NCBI GenBank assembly: GCA_938001915.1
Contig: CALLBD010000053.1
Location: 1 to 45,245, forward strand
Source: an uncultured Caulobacterales bacterium
GTDB taxonomy: Bacteria > Pseudomonadota > Alphaproteobacteria > Caulobacterales > Maricaulaceae
Direction of reading: 5' to 3'
Length of the DNA: 45,245 nt
In this document: positions 17,380 through 27,195 of the stretch, piece by piece
Numbering within the stretch: position 1 is the first letter of the stretch
Layout: every line of letters starts with the position of its first letter
Notes under the pieces: model-generated
Database searches by the model: none
Told to the model about the DNA's origin: nothing
The model's input: the letters and a program-made list of their open reading frames with translations, nothing else
Made by a program: the position numbers and the translations under genes

Positions 17380-17582
17380 TCTAGAATATTTTTTAGGAAC
17401 AAATCATTCTGACTACGTTATTACAAAGTTACTTAATTCACGATATCCGTCAAAAGGATGAGTTCCTGATTAGAACACACTATCCATAAATTCAAACACT
17501 TGATGTTGCCGATATTTTGAAGGCCCGCAATCACAATAACCATGTCATTCGTTATGATGTCGAATTTGAAAACGAGAAAAAA

Positions 17583-17669
17583 TGGTGCCCAGAAGAGGAC
17601 TCGAACCTCCACGTCCATACGGACACTAGCACCTGAAGCTAGCGCGTCTACCAATTCCGCCATCTGGGC
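17583..17669 (-). tRNA. tRNA-Leu (anticodon CAG)
   Basis: This 87-nt type II tRNA reads on the minus strand with acceptor arms GCCCAGA/TCTGGGC, an encoded CCA, D-loop GGAATTGGTAGACGC and T-loop TTCGAGT. The anticodon stem is CTAGC/GCTAG with loop TTCAGGT, giving anticodon CAG, which reads CUG. The long variable arm is TGTCCGTATGGACGT. A T-rich run follows the CCA and may terminate transcription. Confidence 0.96.
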
Positions 17670-17835
17670 ACGTCATTGGGCGGCGGGATTTAACGGGGCC
17701 GAGGGAGAGGGTCAAGCTGCGCCGTTAAATTCTACTGCCCAATATGTTTTGCGCTTTGCGGATAAATCATTCATCAGGCCCCAGCGGCGCCGCATTTTTT
17801 CACGCACCCGCAGATTCACCAGCGAGGATTGCCCC

Positions 17836-18507
17836 GTGGAAAGCCCAGACACAGGTTACACTGCCGCCGGCTCCCGCCTGCCCTTGGCGGACCGTATGAA
17901 AGCGGCGACGAAAGCCCTGCATAGCACCGCCGAGAGAACCGGTGTGGTCTCAGACATTCTAAAGGGCAGAATCGAGCGAGAGAGATATGCGCTCTATCTC
18001 AGAAATCTTCACGTCATATATGCCGCCCTTGAGCGCGCGCCGAGCGCTGCCGCGCCGCAATCTCTCTCCGCTTTATTAACGGAGGATGTGCGCCGCGCGG
18101 GCGCGATGGCGGCGGATCTAGCGGATATGTGCGGGGGGGGCGCCTGGACAGAGCTGCCTATCCTCGCCTCGGCCCGCAGCTACCTCGCGCATATTGAAAG
18201 GCTGCATGCGACGCAGCCGAGCGCGCTTATCGGGCATATATATGTGCGCTATTTGGGGGATATGAATGGCGGGCAGGTTTTGGAACGCTTGTTGAAAAGG
18301 GCCTTAGACCTCCCGCCCGTGGCGTACCGCTTTTACCGCTTCCCCGCCATTGATGACCTCTCCGCCTTTTGCCGTGAATATCGCGCGCGGTTTAATCGCC
18401 TCGGCCTGACGCCTGCGCAAGATAGAAAGATAATCGAGACCGCCGTCAAAGGATTTGAATTTAATATCGCCCTATCAAATGAGGTGTTGTCTCATGAGCT
18501 GACCTAG
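17836..18507 (+). CDS. Biliverdin-producing heme oxygenase
   Basis: This 223-residue cytoplasmic enzyme opens heme to biliverdin, CO and Fe2+. The start is taken as the GTG at 17836 with GAGGA about 8 nt upstream; upstream in-frame codons run antisense through the tRNA and cannot be coding. The proximal heme ligand is H29 in TKALHSTAE. The distal helix carries YLGDMNGGQ, the glycine-rich bend of the HO-1/HmuO fold. An ATG at 17896 would delete the start of helix 1. Bacterial heme oxygenases usually serve iron acquisition or phytochrome chromophore supply; no phytochrome gene is in view. Its 3' end overlaps thpR by 4 nt, convergently. Confidence 0.87.
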   Translation: MESPDTGYTAAGSRLPLADRMKAATKALHSTAERTGVVSDILKGRIERERYALYLRNLHVIYAALERAPSAAAPQSLSALLTEDVRRAGAMAADLADMCGGGAWTELPILASARSYLAHIERLHATQPSALIGHIYVRYLGDMNGGQVLERLLKRALDLPPVAYRFYRFPAIDDLSAFCREYRARFNRLGLTPAQDRKIIETAVKGFEFNIALSNEVLSHELT

Positions 18508-19058
18508 GTCGGAACGCCCTCACCCAGCAGCGGAAAGACGGCTTCCTCGCGGTAGAGATTAGGCCCGCGCTTTTTCGGGTGGCTGGAGATAAGGCTAAAT
18601 TGATCTACCAAAAAGGGCCGCGTCGACCAATCGGCGAGCCGTTGTTCAAAAGCGATAATCCGCTCGAGCGGGGAACGCGGCTTCATATAGGCCATTGTCA
18701 CATGGGGCGTATATTTGCGCGCCTCCATCTGCACCTGCGCGCGGCGCGCGGCATGGCGGCAATGTTGATGCAGGCGCGTAAGTTCCTTTGAGGCGGACAC
18801 CCCCGCCCAAATCGCGTGAGGTTCGGTTTTGCCAAAATGCCCGCCACCTTCGAGATTTAATTCAAAACTACCCATGCGCAGGGTCCCGATTTCCTGATCG
18901 AGCAGCTCTGCGTGGTCGGCGTCGACCTCTCCGAAAAAACCGAGCGTAATATGTAGGCGCTCGGCGCTCACCCAGCGCGCGCCAGACACGCCCTTTTGCT
19001 CGCGGACAACATCGCCCGCGATTTTTTCTGGAAGGAATATAGCAGCAAATAATTTCAT
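18504..19058 (-). CDS. thpR: RNA 2',3'-cyclic phosphodiesterase (ThpR, 2H family)
   Basis: This 184-residue member of the 2H phosphoesterase superfamily has the two catalytic tetrapeptides: H36-I-T-L in RLHITLGF and H119-V-T-M in TPHVTMAY. The family hydrolyses 2',3'-cyclic phosphates and was first named 2'-5' RNA ligase. Length fits the family (about 180-200). The gene converges on heme oxygenase with a 4-bp overlap. It lies 14 nt downstream of the aldo/keto reductase on the same strand, so co-transcription is likely although no functional link is known. Confidence 0.88.
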   Translation of the reverse strand: MKLFAAIFLPEKIAGDVVREQKGVSGARWVSAERLHITLGFFGEVDADHAELLDQEIGTLRMGSFELNLEGGGHFGKTEPHAIWAGVSASKELTRLHQHCRHAARRAQVQMEARKYTPHVTMAYMKPRSPLERIIAFEQRLADWSTRPFLVDQFSLISSHPKKRGPNLYREEAVFPLLGEGVPT

Positions 19059-19072
19059 AAGCAGGCAGGCGA

Positions 19073-20116
19073 TTAGCCAACAGGTGAGCGATATTTTTTA
19101 TGCAAACGCCGCGCTTCGGTTTCCATATCTTTCGTCCAGCTTATCTCATGGGCGTCGATATTTTCCTTGAGCTGCGCCATAGTCGTTGCGCCAAAAATAT
19201 TAGACGTCACGAAGGCGCGCGATTCCACAAATTTCAGGGCAAATTGCGTCGGGGTCAGACCAAGCGCTCGGGCTGTCGTATTACAGTCTTTGAAAGCCTC
19301 TTCAGCCAGCTCATAGCGCCCCAGGAAATTGGGGAAGAGGTCCCAGCGCGAGCCAGCGGGGCGCGTACCGTCATCATATTTCCCCGTCAGCAATCCCATG
19401 GCCAGCGGCGAATACGCCAAGAGCCCGACATTTTCCCGCATGGCAATCTCGGCGCGCTCATAATCAAAGCGCCGCGCAATCAGGGAATAAACGCATTGAT
19501 TGGACACGATACGCGGCCAGCCATGTTTTTCCGCCAGATTCACAAAGGTCATTGTCCCCCAAGCCGATTCATTTGAAACGCCGATATGGCGGATATTCCC
19601 CTTTTCGACATGGCGGTTCAGCGCTTCCAAAATATCCTCAAGCGGGACCATGTCCGACGCATCATAATCCTGATAGCTGTGAAAGCCAAAGCCCGGCAAA
19701 GCTCGGTCCGGCCAATGCAGTTGATAAAGGTCAATATAGTCGGCCTGTAGGCGTTTTAGCGATTTCTCGACCGCCTCATCAATTTGCGCCGCCGTATGGC
19801 GCGTCATGGGCACATCTGGATCGCGCGTCCAAGTCATGGCGGAGCGGCCCGAGACTTTCGAGGCTAAGATATATTTATCGCGGTTCTGACGCGCCTTTAT
19901 CCATGTGCCAATATAGCTCTCGGTGCGGCCTTGAGTCTCGGCGCGGCCCGGAACGGGGTACATTTCCGCCGCATCAATAAAGTTTATCCCGCGTGAGAGG
20001 GCATAATCAAGCTGTTCATGGGCCTCTGATTCTGTGTTTTGCTCGCCCCATGTCATGGTGCCTAAGCAGGCTGAAGTGACCTTAATATCTGTTCGCCCGA
20101 GATTTCGGAGTTCCAT
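19073..20116 (-). CDS. Aldo/keto reductase, Tas-like
   Basis: This 347-residue NADP(H)-dependent TIM-barrel oxidoreductase is close in style to E. coli Tas. The opening MELRNLGRTDIKVTSACLG is typical of the family. Catalytic residues visible are D48 and Y53 (FIDAAEMYP), Lys in ILASKVSG and His in LYQLHWPDR. The extended loop after AEMYPVPGRAETQGRTE matches Tas-type enzymes. It is cytoplasmic and the physiological substrate is unknown. It probably heads a two-gene unit with thpR. The 113-bp gap upstream separates it from the divergent Bax-inhibitor gene. Confidence 0.88.
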   Translation of the reverse strand: MELRNLGRTDIKVTSACLGTMTWGEQNTESEAHEQLDYALSRGINFIDAAEMYPVPGRAETQGRTESYIGTWIKARQNRDKYILASKVSGRSAMTWTRDPDVPMTRHTAAQIDEAVEKSLKRLQADYIDLYQLHWPDRALPGFGFHSYQDYDASDMVPLEDILEALNRHVEKGNIRHIGVSNESAWGTMTFVNLAEKHGWPRIVSNQCVYSLIARRFDYERAEIAMRENVGLLAYSPLAMGLLTGKYDDGTRPAGSRWDLFPNFLGRYELAEEAFKDCNTTARALGLTPTQFALKFVESRAFVTSNIFGATTMAQLKENIDAHEISWTKDMETEARRLHKKYRSPVG

Positions 20117-20229
20117 AAAGCAATCCTAAAGTGTTTTTGAGGTGGTGAGTATTTGTATTCTGTTGCAAAAGCGACTATATAAGAGGAAACGCCGCTGCAA
20201 CGGCGAAACAAGATATTAAAGGAGATATC

Positions 20230-20955
20230 ATGAACCAATTTAACACAACCAATGTCGGTGCAACCGCACCAACAGATGCGGGGCTCAAATCCTTCATGAC
20301 GGGAACCTACCGTTACATGATGATGGCCATGGGTGTGACCGCGGTCGTCGCATATTTCTTCGGTCAATATATGATTGCGAACCCTGCAGTCGGTAACTTT
20401 ATTTTCCAACCCTTTGTTCTATTGGGCTTCGTCATCGCGATTCCTGTTCTCTTCGGTACAATCGGTCACAAGTTACCCTCAATGTCCAAGGGCGGTGTTT
20501 TAGCCTTCCTCTTTGGATTTTCTGCCTTCATGGGGATATTTCTATCCGCCGTGACCGTCGCCTATGACCCCCTAATCATTGCGAAAATTTTCTTCATGAC
20601 AGTGGCCTTATTTGGCGCGCTCTCGCTGTTCGGTTACACAACTCGCACGGATTTGATGCCATATTTGAAATACGCCGCCATCGGCTTCGCGATTTATGTG
20701 GTTTACATGGTCGCGTCTGCGTTCTTCCCAGCTATCGCTCCGACAGGTACACTGCAGATGGTCGTCCAAGGCGTCGCGCTTGTTCTCATCTCTGTTATTG
20801 CGGCGAGTAAAACGCAGCTGTTGAAGCGGACATATTACTCTGCTGCAGGTGATACAGCTATGTTGGACAAAATGAGTGCTTATGGCGCAGCTATGCTGCT
20901 TCTGACATTCATCAACATGTTCCAAATTTTGATGAGCCTATTTGGCCGCGACTAA
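20230..20955 (+). CDS. Bax inhibitor-1 (BI-1/YccA) family membrane protein
   Basis: This 241-residue inner-membrane protein has seven hydrophobic helices and the family-typical C terminus (LLTFINMFQILMSLFGRD). The N terminus is a short soluble stretch before TYRYMMMAMGVTAVVAYFFG. A strong Shine-Dalgarno sequence (AAAGGAG) sits 7 nt before the ATG. Bacterial members are linked to membrane-protein quality control (YccA with FtsH) or calcium leak; which applies here is not shown. The gene is monocistronic, with a clear terminator just downstream. Confidence 0.92.
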   Translation: MNQFNTTNVGATAPTDAGLKSFMTGTYRYMMMAMGVTAVVAYFFGQYMIANPAVGNFIFQPFVLLGFVIAIPVLFGTIGHKLPSMSKGGVLAFLFGFSAFMGIFLSAVTVAYDPLIIAKIFFMTVALFGALSLFGYTTRTDLMPYLKYAAIGFAIYVVYMVASAFFPAIAPTGTLQMVVQGVALVLISVIAASKTQLLKRTYYSAAGDTAMLDKMSAYGAAMLLLTFINMFQILMSLFGRD

Positions 20956-20976
20956 GCCGAGCCGCATATGATTTTG

Positions 20977-21004
20977 AAGCCATCCTTCGGGGTGGCTTTT
21001 TTTT
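20977..21004 (+). terminator. Rho-independent terminator of the BI-1 gene
   Basis: A 9-bp stem, aagccatcc/gggtggctt (one T-G wobble), closes a stable ttcg tetraloop and is followed by eight T residues. It lies 22 nt after the BI-1 stop. Confidence 0.93.
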
Positions 21005-21074
21005 ATGCTAAAATTAAGGCCCCCGCATCTATAGTTAAGACAGAGTTAAGGCCCTTCACCTAACGCTACCTCCC

Positions 21075-22931
21075 ATGCGTATCACCCGCAAAGCCCTAAT
21101 GAATACTTGCCTCGCAGGGGCGGCTTGCGCCTATCTGACAGGTATGGCTGTGCTGGCGGGATTTGCCGTCTCGGCCAAAGACCTGCCCGACCCAAAAAAG
21201 CTCTGGGAAAGCAACCGCCCGGTTTCTGTCCAAATCATTGACCGGAATGGCCGCGATGTTCTCGTGCGCGGCGCTGCGGTTGAACGGCGCGTTGATATCG
21301 ACGCCCTGCCCTTTCATATTCCCATGACCTTTCTGGCAACAGAGGATGAGCGGTTTCGCAATCACATCGGGATCGACCCGCGCGCCCTACTCCGCGCGAC
21401 GTGGCAAAATATTCGCGCGAGGCGCTATGTCCAAGGCGGCTCTACGCTAACGCAGCAATTGACCAAGAACATATTTCTCACGCCAGAAAAAACGCTCTCC
21501 CGCAAAGCCCAAGAGATGATGCTCGCCGTTTGGATGGAGCGTGACTTCACCAAGGATGAGCTCCTAGAGATGTATCTTTCGCGGATTTATTTCGGCAGCG
21601 GTGCCTGGGGCCTAGAAAATGCGAGCTTGCGCTATTTTGACAAACCCGCCGCAGAGCTCTCACTCGCCGAGGCCGCCATGCTTTCGGGCCTATTGCGCGC
21701 GCCTTCTTCTTTGAACCCTGTCGCCAATTTTGATCGCGCGGTCCAGCGCCAGCATGTTATTTTGGATTCCATGGACGCTCAAGGCCTGCTTGGCGAAAAT
21801 ATTGCCAACGCCGCCAAAGCGGAAACCCTGACAATTCATAGCCCCAAGGATACTGAAGGCGCGCAATATTTCGTCGATTGGATCTGGGCCGATTTAGAGG
21901 CGCGCATCGGCGTGCCAACGCAGGATATCATTGTCCAAACGACTTTGGATATTGATGCGCAAGCTGCCAGCCAAGCCGCCCTTTCAGCGCATCTCGACAC
22001 GGAGCGCGGCGCGAAACAAGGCGCTGTTATTAGCCTCGACGGTACAGGCGGCGTCAGAGCGCTTGTCGGCGGCCTCGATTACGGCAAAAGTCAATTTAAC
22101 CGCGCCACCCAAGCCGTGCGGCAACCCGGCTCAGCCTTTAAACCCTTTGTCTATCTCGCGGCCCTGCGCGCAGGAAAATCCCCCTGGGACACGGTAGTTG
22201 ATACCGCCATCACGATTGAGGATTGGACGCCAGAGAATTTCTCCGAAACACATGCTGGGACGCTCACCCTAAGCCAATCCTTAGCAAAATCCCTCAACAC
22301 TGTCGCCGTGACCCTCAGCGAAGAGATCGGACGCACGTCGGTGATTGCAACAGCCGAGCAGCTCGGCTTGGACGACTTGAAACCTTACCGCAGCCTTGCC
22401 CTTGGCGCGCAAGGACATACGCCACTGGCTATGGCAGAGAGCTATTTGCCGTTTTCTAATTGGGGGGCCAAGCGAGACGCCTATGGCATTATTTCCATCT
22501 CCACCGCCGACGGCACCCCGCTTTATGACCGAAACCCGCCGAAAGGCGCTATCGTTCTGAACGCGCAAGAGCTAGCGGATATGAATTACATGCTAACCGA
22601 AGCCGTGGAACGCGGCACGGGCCGCCGCGCGCGCGTCGACGGGCATATGATTGCGGGCAAAACGGGTACAACGAATGATTTCCGAGACGCCTGGTTTGTC
22701 GGCTATGCCCCTGACCGCGTCACGGCGGTTTGGGTCGGCAATGACGAAAACAAAGAAATGAACCAAGTCACAGGCGGTACCCTGCCTGCCCTGATTTTCC
22801 GAGAGACAATGGCCGCGCAATTAAAAGACGCGCCGGCTGCCAAACTCCCTATCTCGACAAAACCCGATTGGGCGAGAAAAGACACGCAGTTGCAGAATCT
22901 CCTGTCTCGTTTGGAGGGGCAATTACCATAG
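21075..22931 (+). CDS. Class A penicillin-binding protein (PBP1A type)
   Basis: This 618-residue bifunctional peptidoglycan synthase is anchored by one helix at about residues 11-33. The GT51 glycosyltransferase domain (about 55-225) has E90 in TEDERFRNH and GGSTLTQQLTKN at 121-132. The transpeptidase domain has S353-x-x-K356 in PGSAFKPF, SLN at 406-408 and K529-T-G in GKTGTTND. It is shorter than E. coli PBP1A (850), lacking the OB/ODD insertions and a long C-terminal tail. It stands alone between the BI-1 terminator and a convergent metallopeptidase gene. Confidence 0.93.
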   Translation: MRITRKALMNTCLAGAACAYLTGMAVLAGFAVSAKDLPDPKKLWESNRPVSVQIIDRNGRDVLVRGAAVERRVDIDALPFHIPMTFLATEDERFRNHIGIDPRALLRATWQNIRARRYVQGGSTLTQQLTKNIFLTPEKTLSRKAQEMMLAVWMERDFTKDELLEMYLSRIYFGSGAWGLENASLRYFDKPAAELSLAEAAMLSGLLRAPSSLNPVANFDRAVQRQHVILDSMDAQGLLGENIANAAKAETLTIHSPKDTEGAQYFVDWIWADLEARIGVPTQDIIVQTTLDIDAQAASQAALSAHLDTERGAKQGAVISLDGTGGVRALVGGLDYGKSQFNRATQAVRQPGSAFKPFVYLAALRAGKSPWDTVVDTAITIEDWTPENFSETHAGTLTLSQSLAKSLNTVAVTLSEEIGRTSVIATAEQLGLDDLKPYRSLALGAQGHTPLAMAESYLPFSNWGAKRDAYGIISISTADGTPLYDRNPPKGAIVLNAQELADMNYMLTEAVERGTGRRARVDGHMIAGKTGTTNDFRDAWFVGYAPDRVTAVWVGNDENKEMNQVTGGTLPALIFRETMAAQLKDAPAAKLPISTKPDWARKDTQLQNLLSRLEGQLP

Positions 22932-22933
22932 CC

Positions 22934-23707
22934 CTAAAATTCTGCGCCCACTGCATGTAAACTGGGGCCGTTCTTATTTAACCAGCGCTTGGCACTTTTT
23001 ACATCGTCGAAAATCTGATCGCAGACCGCCCAGAAAGCGGGGCTGTGGTTCATTTCTATCATGTGAGCGCATTCATGGGCGGCGACATATTCGAGGATTT
23101 GCGGCGGCGCGCAAATCAGCCGCCAAGAATAGGAGATATGCCCTTCACCGTTTCGCGTAATACAGCTACCCCAGCGGCTTTCTGTATCGCGCACCGAGAT
23201 CTTCCCGACGCGTTTGCCAAGCTCTGCGGCGTAATGATGCGAGGCAGCTTCTAATTCTGCGCGGGCTTCGCGGATGAGAAAGCGGCGCACGCGGCCCGGG
23301 AAGCTTTCAATATCGGGACTAGGTACAACGATTTTTCGGCCCACACGGTCTACCCGCGCCCGCCCGCGTCCTGGCGGATTGACGAGGCGGAAATATTCTC
23401 CCTGAAATAAAATCTCTTTGCCCGGCACAAAAGGTTGGGCCGGCGGCAAAGCCTCGAGTTGAACATCAATCCAATCTTTATGTTCCCCTGCAAATTTTCG
23501 CGCTTTTGGGAAGGCGCGCAATCCGGGCACCACCACATGGACTTCGCGCGAGCCTGGCTTAACCTTGAGTGAAATCCGCTTGGCGCGCTGGGAGAGAACA
23601 TAAAGCACACGCGGGTCGGCCCCATCGCGCAACGGAAAATCCACCTTGCTAGGTTGCGCGGGCGTGTTATCGTCTGGTCCTAATATCGTTTTCAGGAAAC
23701 TGGCCAT
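22934..23707 (-). CDS. YgjP-like (M48/WLM-related) metallopeptidase domain protein
   Basis: This 257-residue protein of the YgjP/COG1451 family has a zinc motif HECAHMIEMNHSPAFW near residues 217-232. It is preceded by the signature RWGSCITRNG, which is typical of the family. It is cytoplasmic with no signal peptide; the role is unknown, and a metal-dependent peptidase is inferred. The annotated ATG at 23707 overlaps the start codon of the divergent lipoprotein gene by two bases. A GTG at 23644 (KVDFPLRD) is an alternative start that would free promoter space. It converges on the PBP gene with a 2-bp gap. Confidence 0.85.
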   Translation of the reverse strand: MASFLKTILGPDDNTPAQPSKVDFPLRDGADPRVLYVLSQRAKRISLKVKPGSREVHVVVPGLRAFPKARKFAGEHKDWIDVQLEALPPAQPFVPGKEILFQGEYFRLVNPPGRGRARVDRVGRKIVVPSPDIESFPGRVRRFLIREARAELEAASHHYAAELGKRVGKISVRDTESRWGSCITRNGEGHISYSWRLICAPPQILEYVAAHECAHMIEMNHSPAFWAVCDQIFDDVKSAKRWLNKNGPSLHAVGAEF

Positions 23708-25316
23708 GTCACTTAACTATTCAACCCTTTTAAAAATCTCCGTCGCGGGATTCGTTTTGATAAGTGTGGGGGCATGTAAGCCCGCAGACAAGGGGCAAGG
23801 TGCGTTGAAATCCGAAGGCGTGGCCGCCTTAAACCTTTCAAAGAGCGAAGCCTCAGTATTCGCAAAATATTTTGAAACTGAACCCTGCGAGGTGGATGAG
23901 CTCGAAGCGCTCGGCGCGCTGGCAGGTATGGGCATGGGGGAAAATGGGGCGAATGGCCTAAGTTTTGCCTCCCGAAATTTTGCAGAAGGCCTAGTGACCT
24001 ATCGCGACATCAAACTCGAAAGCGAAGAAAATGACGCCCCAACATTTAGCGCCAAGACAGCCGTCTTTCATTGTCCAAAAATGGGTGACGAAGACCCAGG
24101 CTATGACCGGTTAGACCTCTCGGATGTTGTGATAGGGAACCCCGATGCAACATTTACCTTCGGCACGTTGAATATCGCGGGCCCCACAGACGGAGCTGCG
24201 GCGGCCATTATCGAAGGCATGTTAGGCACCCAAACAGGGTCAAGGGCTGATGTCGGATTTGAGGCGGTGTCTGTGACCGATGTGACAATGAAGTCTGATG
24301 AGGTCTTCGGGTCTTTGGCGTCACTGTCGTGGGGTGAGCAAAGAGATGACGCGGGGCAAGGCAAAATCGACATGACGATTGACGCGCTTGACGTCACTGT
24401 CCCAAATCAGACTGGCGGGAAAGATATGACCGTCGACTTTAAAGGCATGAGCGCGCGAAATATGCTTGTTGGGGGTAAGGTTGACCCGACCCAAGCCCTA
24501 TCGACCAGCGGTATTTTGACAAGCACCTTGAGCAATTTTAGCGCTTTTGAAAAACCCTATGATCAATTGCTTGTAGAGACATTCAAAGTAAAATCTGAAG
24601 GCTTCGATATTGATTTCGGCGGGATTGAAGGCAAGACAGAGGAAGACGGCGATGTCATTACAACACGCCAAAGCCTCAAGCCTTCAGTTATTTCCTTCAA
24701 TGATACATTAGCAAATAACCCAAGCTTTGCGCCGAATTATGAGATTTTAAAATCGCTGGGCTTTGAGACGATAAAACTCTCTGGCAGCTCTGTCACGACG
24801 CTGGATAAGAGCGATGACTCCTATACCATTTCTGATGGATTATTTGTGGTCGAAGACGGCTTCGCGCTGAATTTCGAATATTCCGCAGAAGGCATCCAAG
24901 ACATGGTCGCCAAGGTAAAACAGCAAGCGGAGTCGGACGCAACCCCTGATATTGCAGACCTTTACGGCTCATTGGAACTTCGGAATTTAAGACTAACGTT
25001 GGAAGATAACTCCATTGTCGAAAAAGGCCTGAAACTTGCCTCCCAAATGACGGGGCAAAATGAACAAGCCCTCAAGCTCGGATTAGGCGCCGCTGTCTTC
25101 TTCGCAGCGGGCGCGGCGAATAATGAGATTCAAGCCGAGGTCTATACGGAGACCGTTGAAGCTTTCGCTGATTTTGTGAAAAATGGGGGAAGTTTGACCA
25201 TTGAAGCCAACCCGCCCGAGCCTGTCTCTCTTGCCCCGCTTTTGTCTGGCGGCGGCGAAGATATGGACCCCGAGGCGCTCGGATTTTCCGCTTATCAAAG
25301 CAATAAAGCTGAGTGA
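23706..25316 (+). CDS. Unknown lipoprotein, 536 residues
   Basis: I do not recognise this family. The start is ATG 23706 with AGGA 8 nt upstream. Upstream in-frame codons to 23646 lie opposite the divergent gene and would bury the signal. Residues 1-23 form a lipoprotein signal with lipobox VGAC. The mature part is acidic, largely soluble and beta-rich, with repeated segments of the type FxxxSAEGIQDMV and LRNLRLTLEDNS that recall long lipid-interacting or AsmA-like envelope proteins only loosely. A hydrophobic patch (LGLGAAVFFAAGAA) occurs near residue 460. It is monocistronic and envelope-located, and its function is unknown. Confidence 0.72.
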   Translation: MSLNYSTLLKISVAGFVLISVGACKPADKGQGALKSEGVAALNLSKSEASVFAKYFETEPCEVDELEALGALAGMGMGENGANGLSFASRNFAEGLVTYRDIKLESEENDAPTFSAKTAVFHCPKMGDEDPGYDRLDLSDVVIGNPDATFTFGTLNIAGPTDGAAAAIIEGMLGTQTGSRADVGFEAVSVTDVTMKSDEVFGSLASLSWGEQRDDAGQGKIDMTIDALDVTVPNQTGGKDMTVDFKGMSARNMLVGGKVDPTQALSTSGILTSTLSNFSAFEKPYDQLLVETFKVKSEGFDIDFGGIEGKTEEDGDVITTRQSLKPSVISFNDTLANNPSFAPNYEILKSLGFETIKLSGSSVTTLDKSDDSYTISDGLFVVEDGFALNFEYSAEGIQDMVAKVKQQAESDATPDIADLYGSLELRNLRLTLEDNSIVEKGLKLASQMTGQNEQALKLGLGAAVFFAAGAANNEIQAEVYTETVEAFADFVKNGGSLTIEANPPEPVSLAPLLSGGGEDMDPEALGFSAYQSNKAE

Positions 25317-25472
25317 GCGGCGCCCAGACAGGCCGCCCCGCCTGACAGCCGCGCGAGCGCAAACAAAAACGTGACCTCGCCATGCGCGGGTAAGCTCTGT
25401 TGTATGGCTTGAAAATTAGCCAATCAACGCGCATATGACACCTAAGACTTCCTCTAACCTTCGGAGCACCAC

Positions 25473-26222
25473 ATGAAAGTTCTGGTCCCAGTCAAGCGCG
25501 TGCTTGACTATAACGTCAAAGCGCGGGTGAAATCCGACAAGTCTGGCGTTGATCTTTCCAATGTCAAAATGAGTATGAACCCGTTTGACGAAATCGCCGT
25601 TGAGGAGGCTGTTCGCCTCCAAGAAGCTGGCACAGCGACAGAGACAATCGTCGTTTCTATTGGTCCTGCAAAGGCGCAAGAAACTATCAGAACGGGCCTC
25701 GCTATGGGCATGGACCGCGGTGTGCATGTCCAAACGGATGACGACCTCGAGCCGCTCGCGATTGCTAAAATGCTAAAAGCCGTCGCCGAAGCCGAAGGCG
25801 CTGACCTCATTGTTATGGGCAAGCAAGCCATTGACAATGATTATGGCTCAACGGGCGGTATGCTCGCAGCTCTCCTTGATTGGCCGATCGGCTCAGCGGC
25901 TAACTCTATCGCGATAGACGGCGGCGCAATCACAGTTGTCAAAGAAATCGACGGAGGTTTGCAGACCGTCAAACTTCAAATGCCCGCCCTCGTTACAGCC
26001 GATTTGCGCTTGAACGAGCCGCGCTATGCCTCCCTCCCAAATATCATGAAGGCTAAGAAAAAGCCGATTGAAGCCAAAACGCCAGCCGACCTCGGCGTTG
26101 ACACAGCGCCGCGCCTCAAGACCCTAAAGGTCACAGAGCCCGCAGCCCGCGAAGCTGGTATTAAAGTTGAGGATGCCGCTCAGCTTGTCGATAAATTGAA
26201 AAACGAAGCAGGAGTCATCTAA
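25473..26222 (+). CDS. etfB: Electron transfer flavoprotein subunit beta
   Basis: This 249-residue beta subunit of ETF binds AMP and forms a heterodimer with EtfA. The heterodimer carries electrons from acyl-CoA and other dehydrogenases to ETF-ubiquinone oxidoreductase. The family signature starts [20 protein letters not shown] and includes the segment [18 protein letters not shown]. The recognition-loop region near 190-200 ([20 protein letters not shown]) is intact. A GGAG ribosome-binding site sits 6 nt before the ATG. The stop overlaps the etfA start by one base (TAATG). Confidence 0.96.
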   Translation: MKVLVPVKRVLDYNVKARVKSDKSGVDLSNVKMSMNPFDEIAVEEAVRLQEAGTATETIVVSIGPAKAQETIRTGLAMGMDRGVHVQTDDDLEPLAIAKMLKAVAEAEGADLIVMGKQAIDNDYGSTGGMLAALLDWPIGSAANSIAIDGGAITVVKEIDGGLQTVKLQMPALVTADLRLNEPRYASLPNIMKAKKKPIEAKTPADLGVDTAPRLKTLKVTEPAAREAGIKVEDAAQLVDKLKNEAGVI

Positions 26223-27163
26223 TGGCCATTCTTGTTGTAGCAGAACATGATAATACATCCTTGAAGGATGCTACCCATAAAACCGTCACCGCAGCTACTA
26301 AAATGGGCGGCGATATAGATATCCTCGTTGCGGGCAAGGGCATGAAATCTGTCATTGCCGCCGCCGCTAAAATTGACGGCGTTCGCGCGGTCATCGGTGT
26401 TGAACATGCCTCGCTCGAGCGTCAGCTTGCCGAAGCGATGGAAACTGTCGTGGTCGGCCTGATGGGCAATTATGACGCTGTCCTCGCCGCAGATACGACA
26501 ACGCATAAAAACTATATGCCGCGCGTCGCAGCGAAACTTGACGTTCAGCAGATTTCTTCCATCACAGGCGTCGAGAGCACGGATACATTTATACGTCCGA
26601 TTTATGCAGGTAACGCCATGGCGACCGTCCAGTCTACGGATAGCAAAAAAGTCATCACCGTTCGGACAACCGCCTTTGCGGCGGCTGGCGAAAGCGGGTC
26701 AGCCTCTACCTCTGATGCAGATAGTGGGATTGGCGCTTTGAAGTCTGAATTTGTCGGTGAAGAATTGACGAAATCTGATCGTCCAGAGCTTACGGCCGCG
26801 AAGACTGTCATTTCTGGCGGACGCGGCATGGGCTCAGGCGAAAACTTCAAATTGCTTGAAGGCATTGCCGATAAGCTCGGCGCAGCGATGGGCGCGTCCC
26901 GCGCCGCCGTTGACGCTGGCTTTGTCCCCAATGACTGGCAGGTCGGACAAACTGGCAAATCTGTGGCCCCGCAGCTTTACATCGCCGTTGGCATTTCTGG
27001 TGCCATCCAGCATTTGGCCGGCATGAAGGACTCCAAAGTCATTGCAGCCATCAATAAGGATGAAGATGCGCCGATCTTCCAAGTCGCCGATTACGGCCTC
27101 GTGGCGGACCTCTTCAAAGCCCTACCGGAGTTTGAAGCTGAGTTGGAAAAAGCGGGCGTTTAA
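26222..27163 (+). CDS. etfA: Electron transfer flavoprotein subunit alpha
   Basis: This 313-residue alpha subunit carries the FAD of ETF. The C-terminal FAD domain is intact: [54 protein letters not shown] and [11 protein letters not shown]. The N-terminal domain I (residues 1-190) pairs with EtfB. Length is normal. It is translationally coupled to etfB and followed by a terminator 33 nt downstream, so etfBA is a closed two-gene operon. Confidence 0.96.
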   Translation: MAILVVAEHDNTSLKDATHKTVTAATKMGGDIDILVAGKGMKSVIAAAAKIDGVRAVIGVEHASLERQLAEAMETVVVGLMGNYDAVLAADTTTHKNYMPRVAAKLDVQQISSITGVESTDTFIRPIYAGNAMATVQSTDSKKVITVRTTAFAAAGESGSASTSDADSGIGALKSEFVGEELTKSDRPELTAAKTVISGGRGMGSGENFKLLEGIADKLGAAMGASRAAVDAGFVPNDWQVGQTGKSVAPQLYIAVGISGAIQHLAGMKDSKVIAAINKDEDAPIFQVADYGLVADLFKALPEFEAELEKAGV

Positions 27164-27195
27164 ATTCCGCTCAAAATACGAAGTATATATAAAAC

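Noticed and set aside
17583-17669. tRNA-Leu as an integration site for a mobile island
   Set aside because: No integrase, no direct repeat of the tRNA 3' end and no mobile genes were seen nearby.
17542-17835. N-terminal extension of the heme oxygenase frame
   Set aside because: These codons run antisense across the tRNA-Leu gene and have no family similarity; the GTG at 17836 has a ribosome-binding site.
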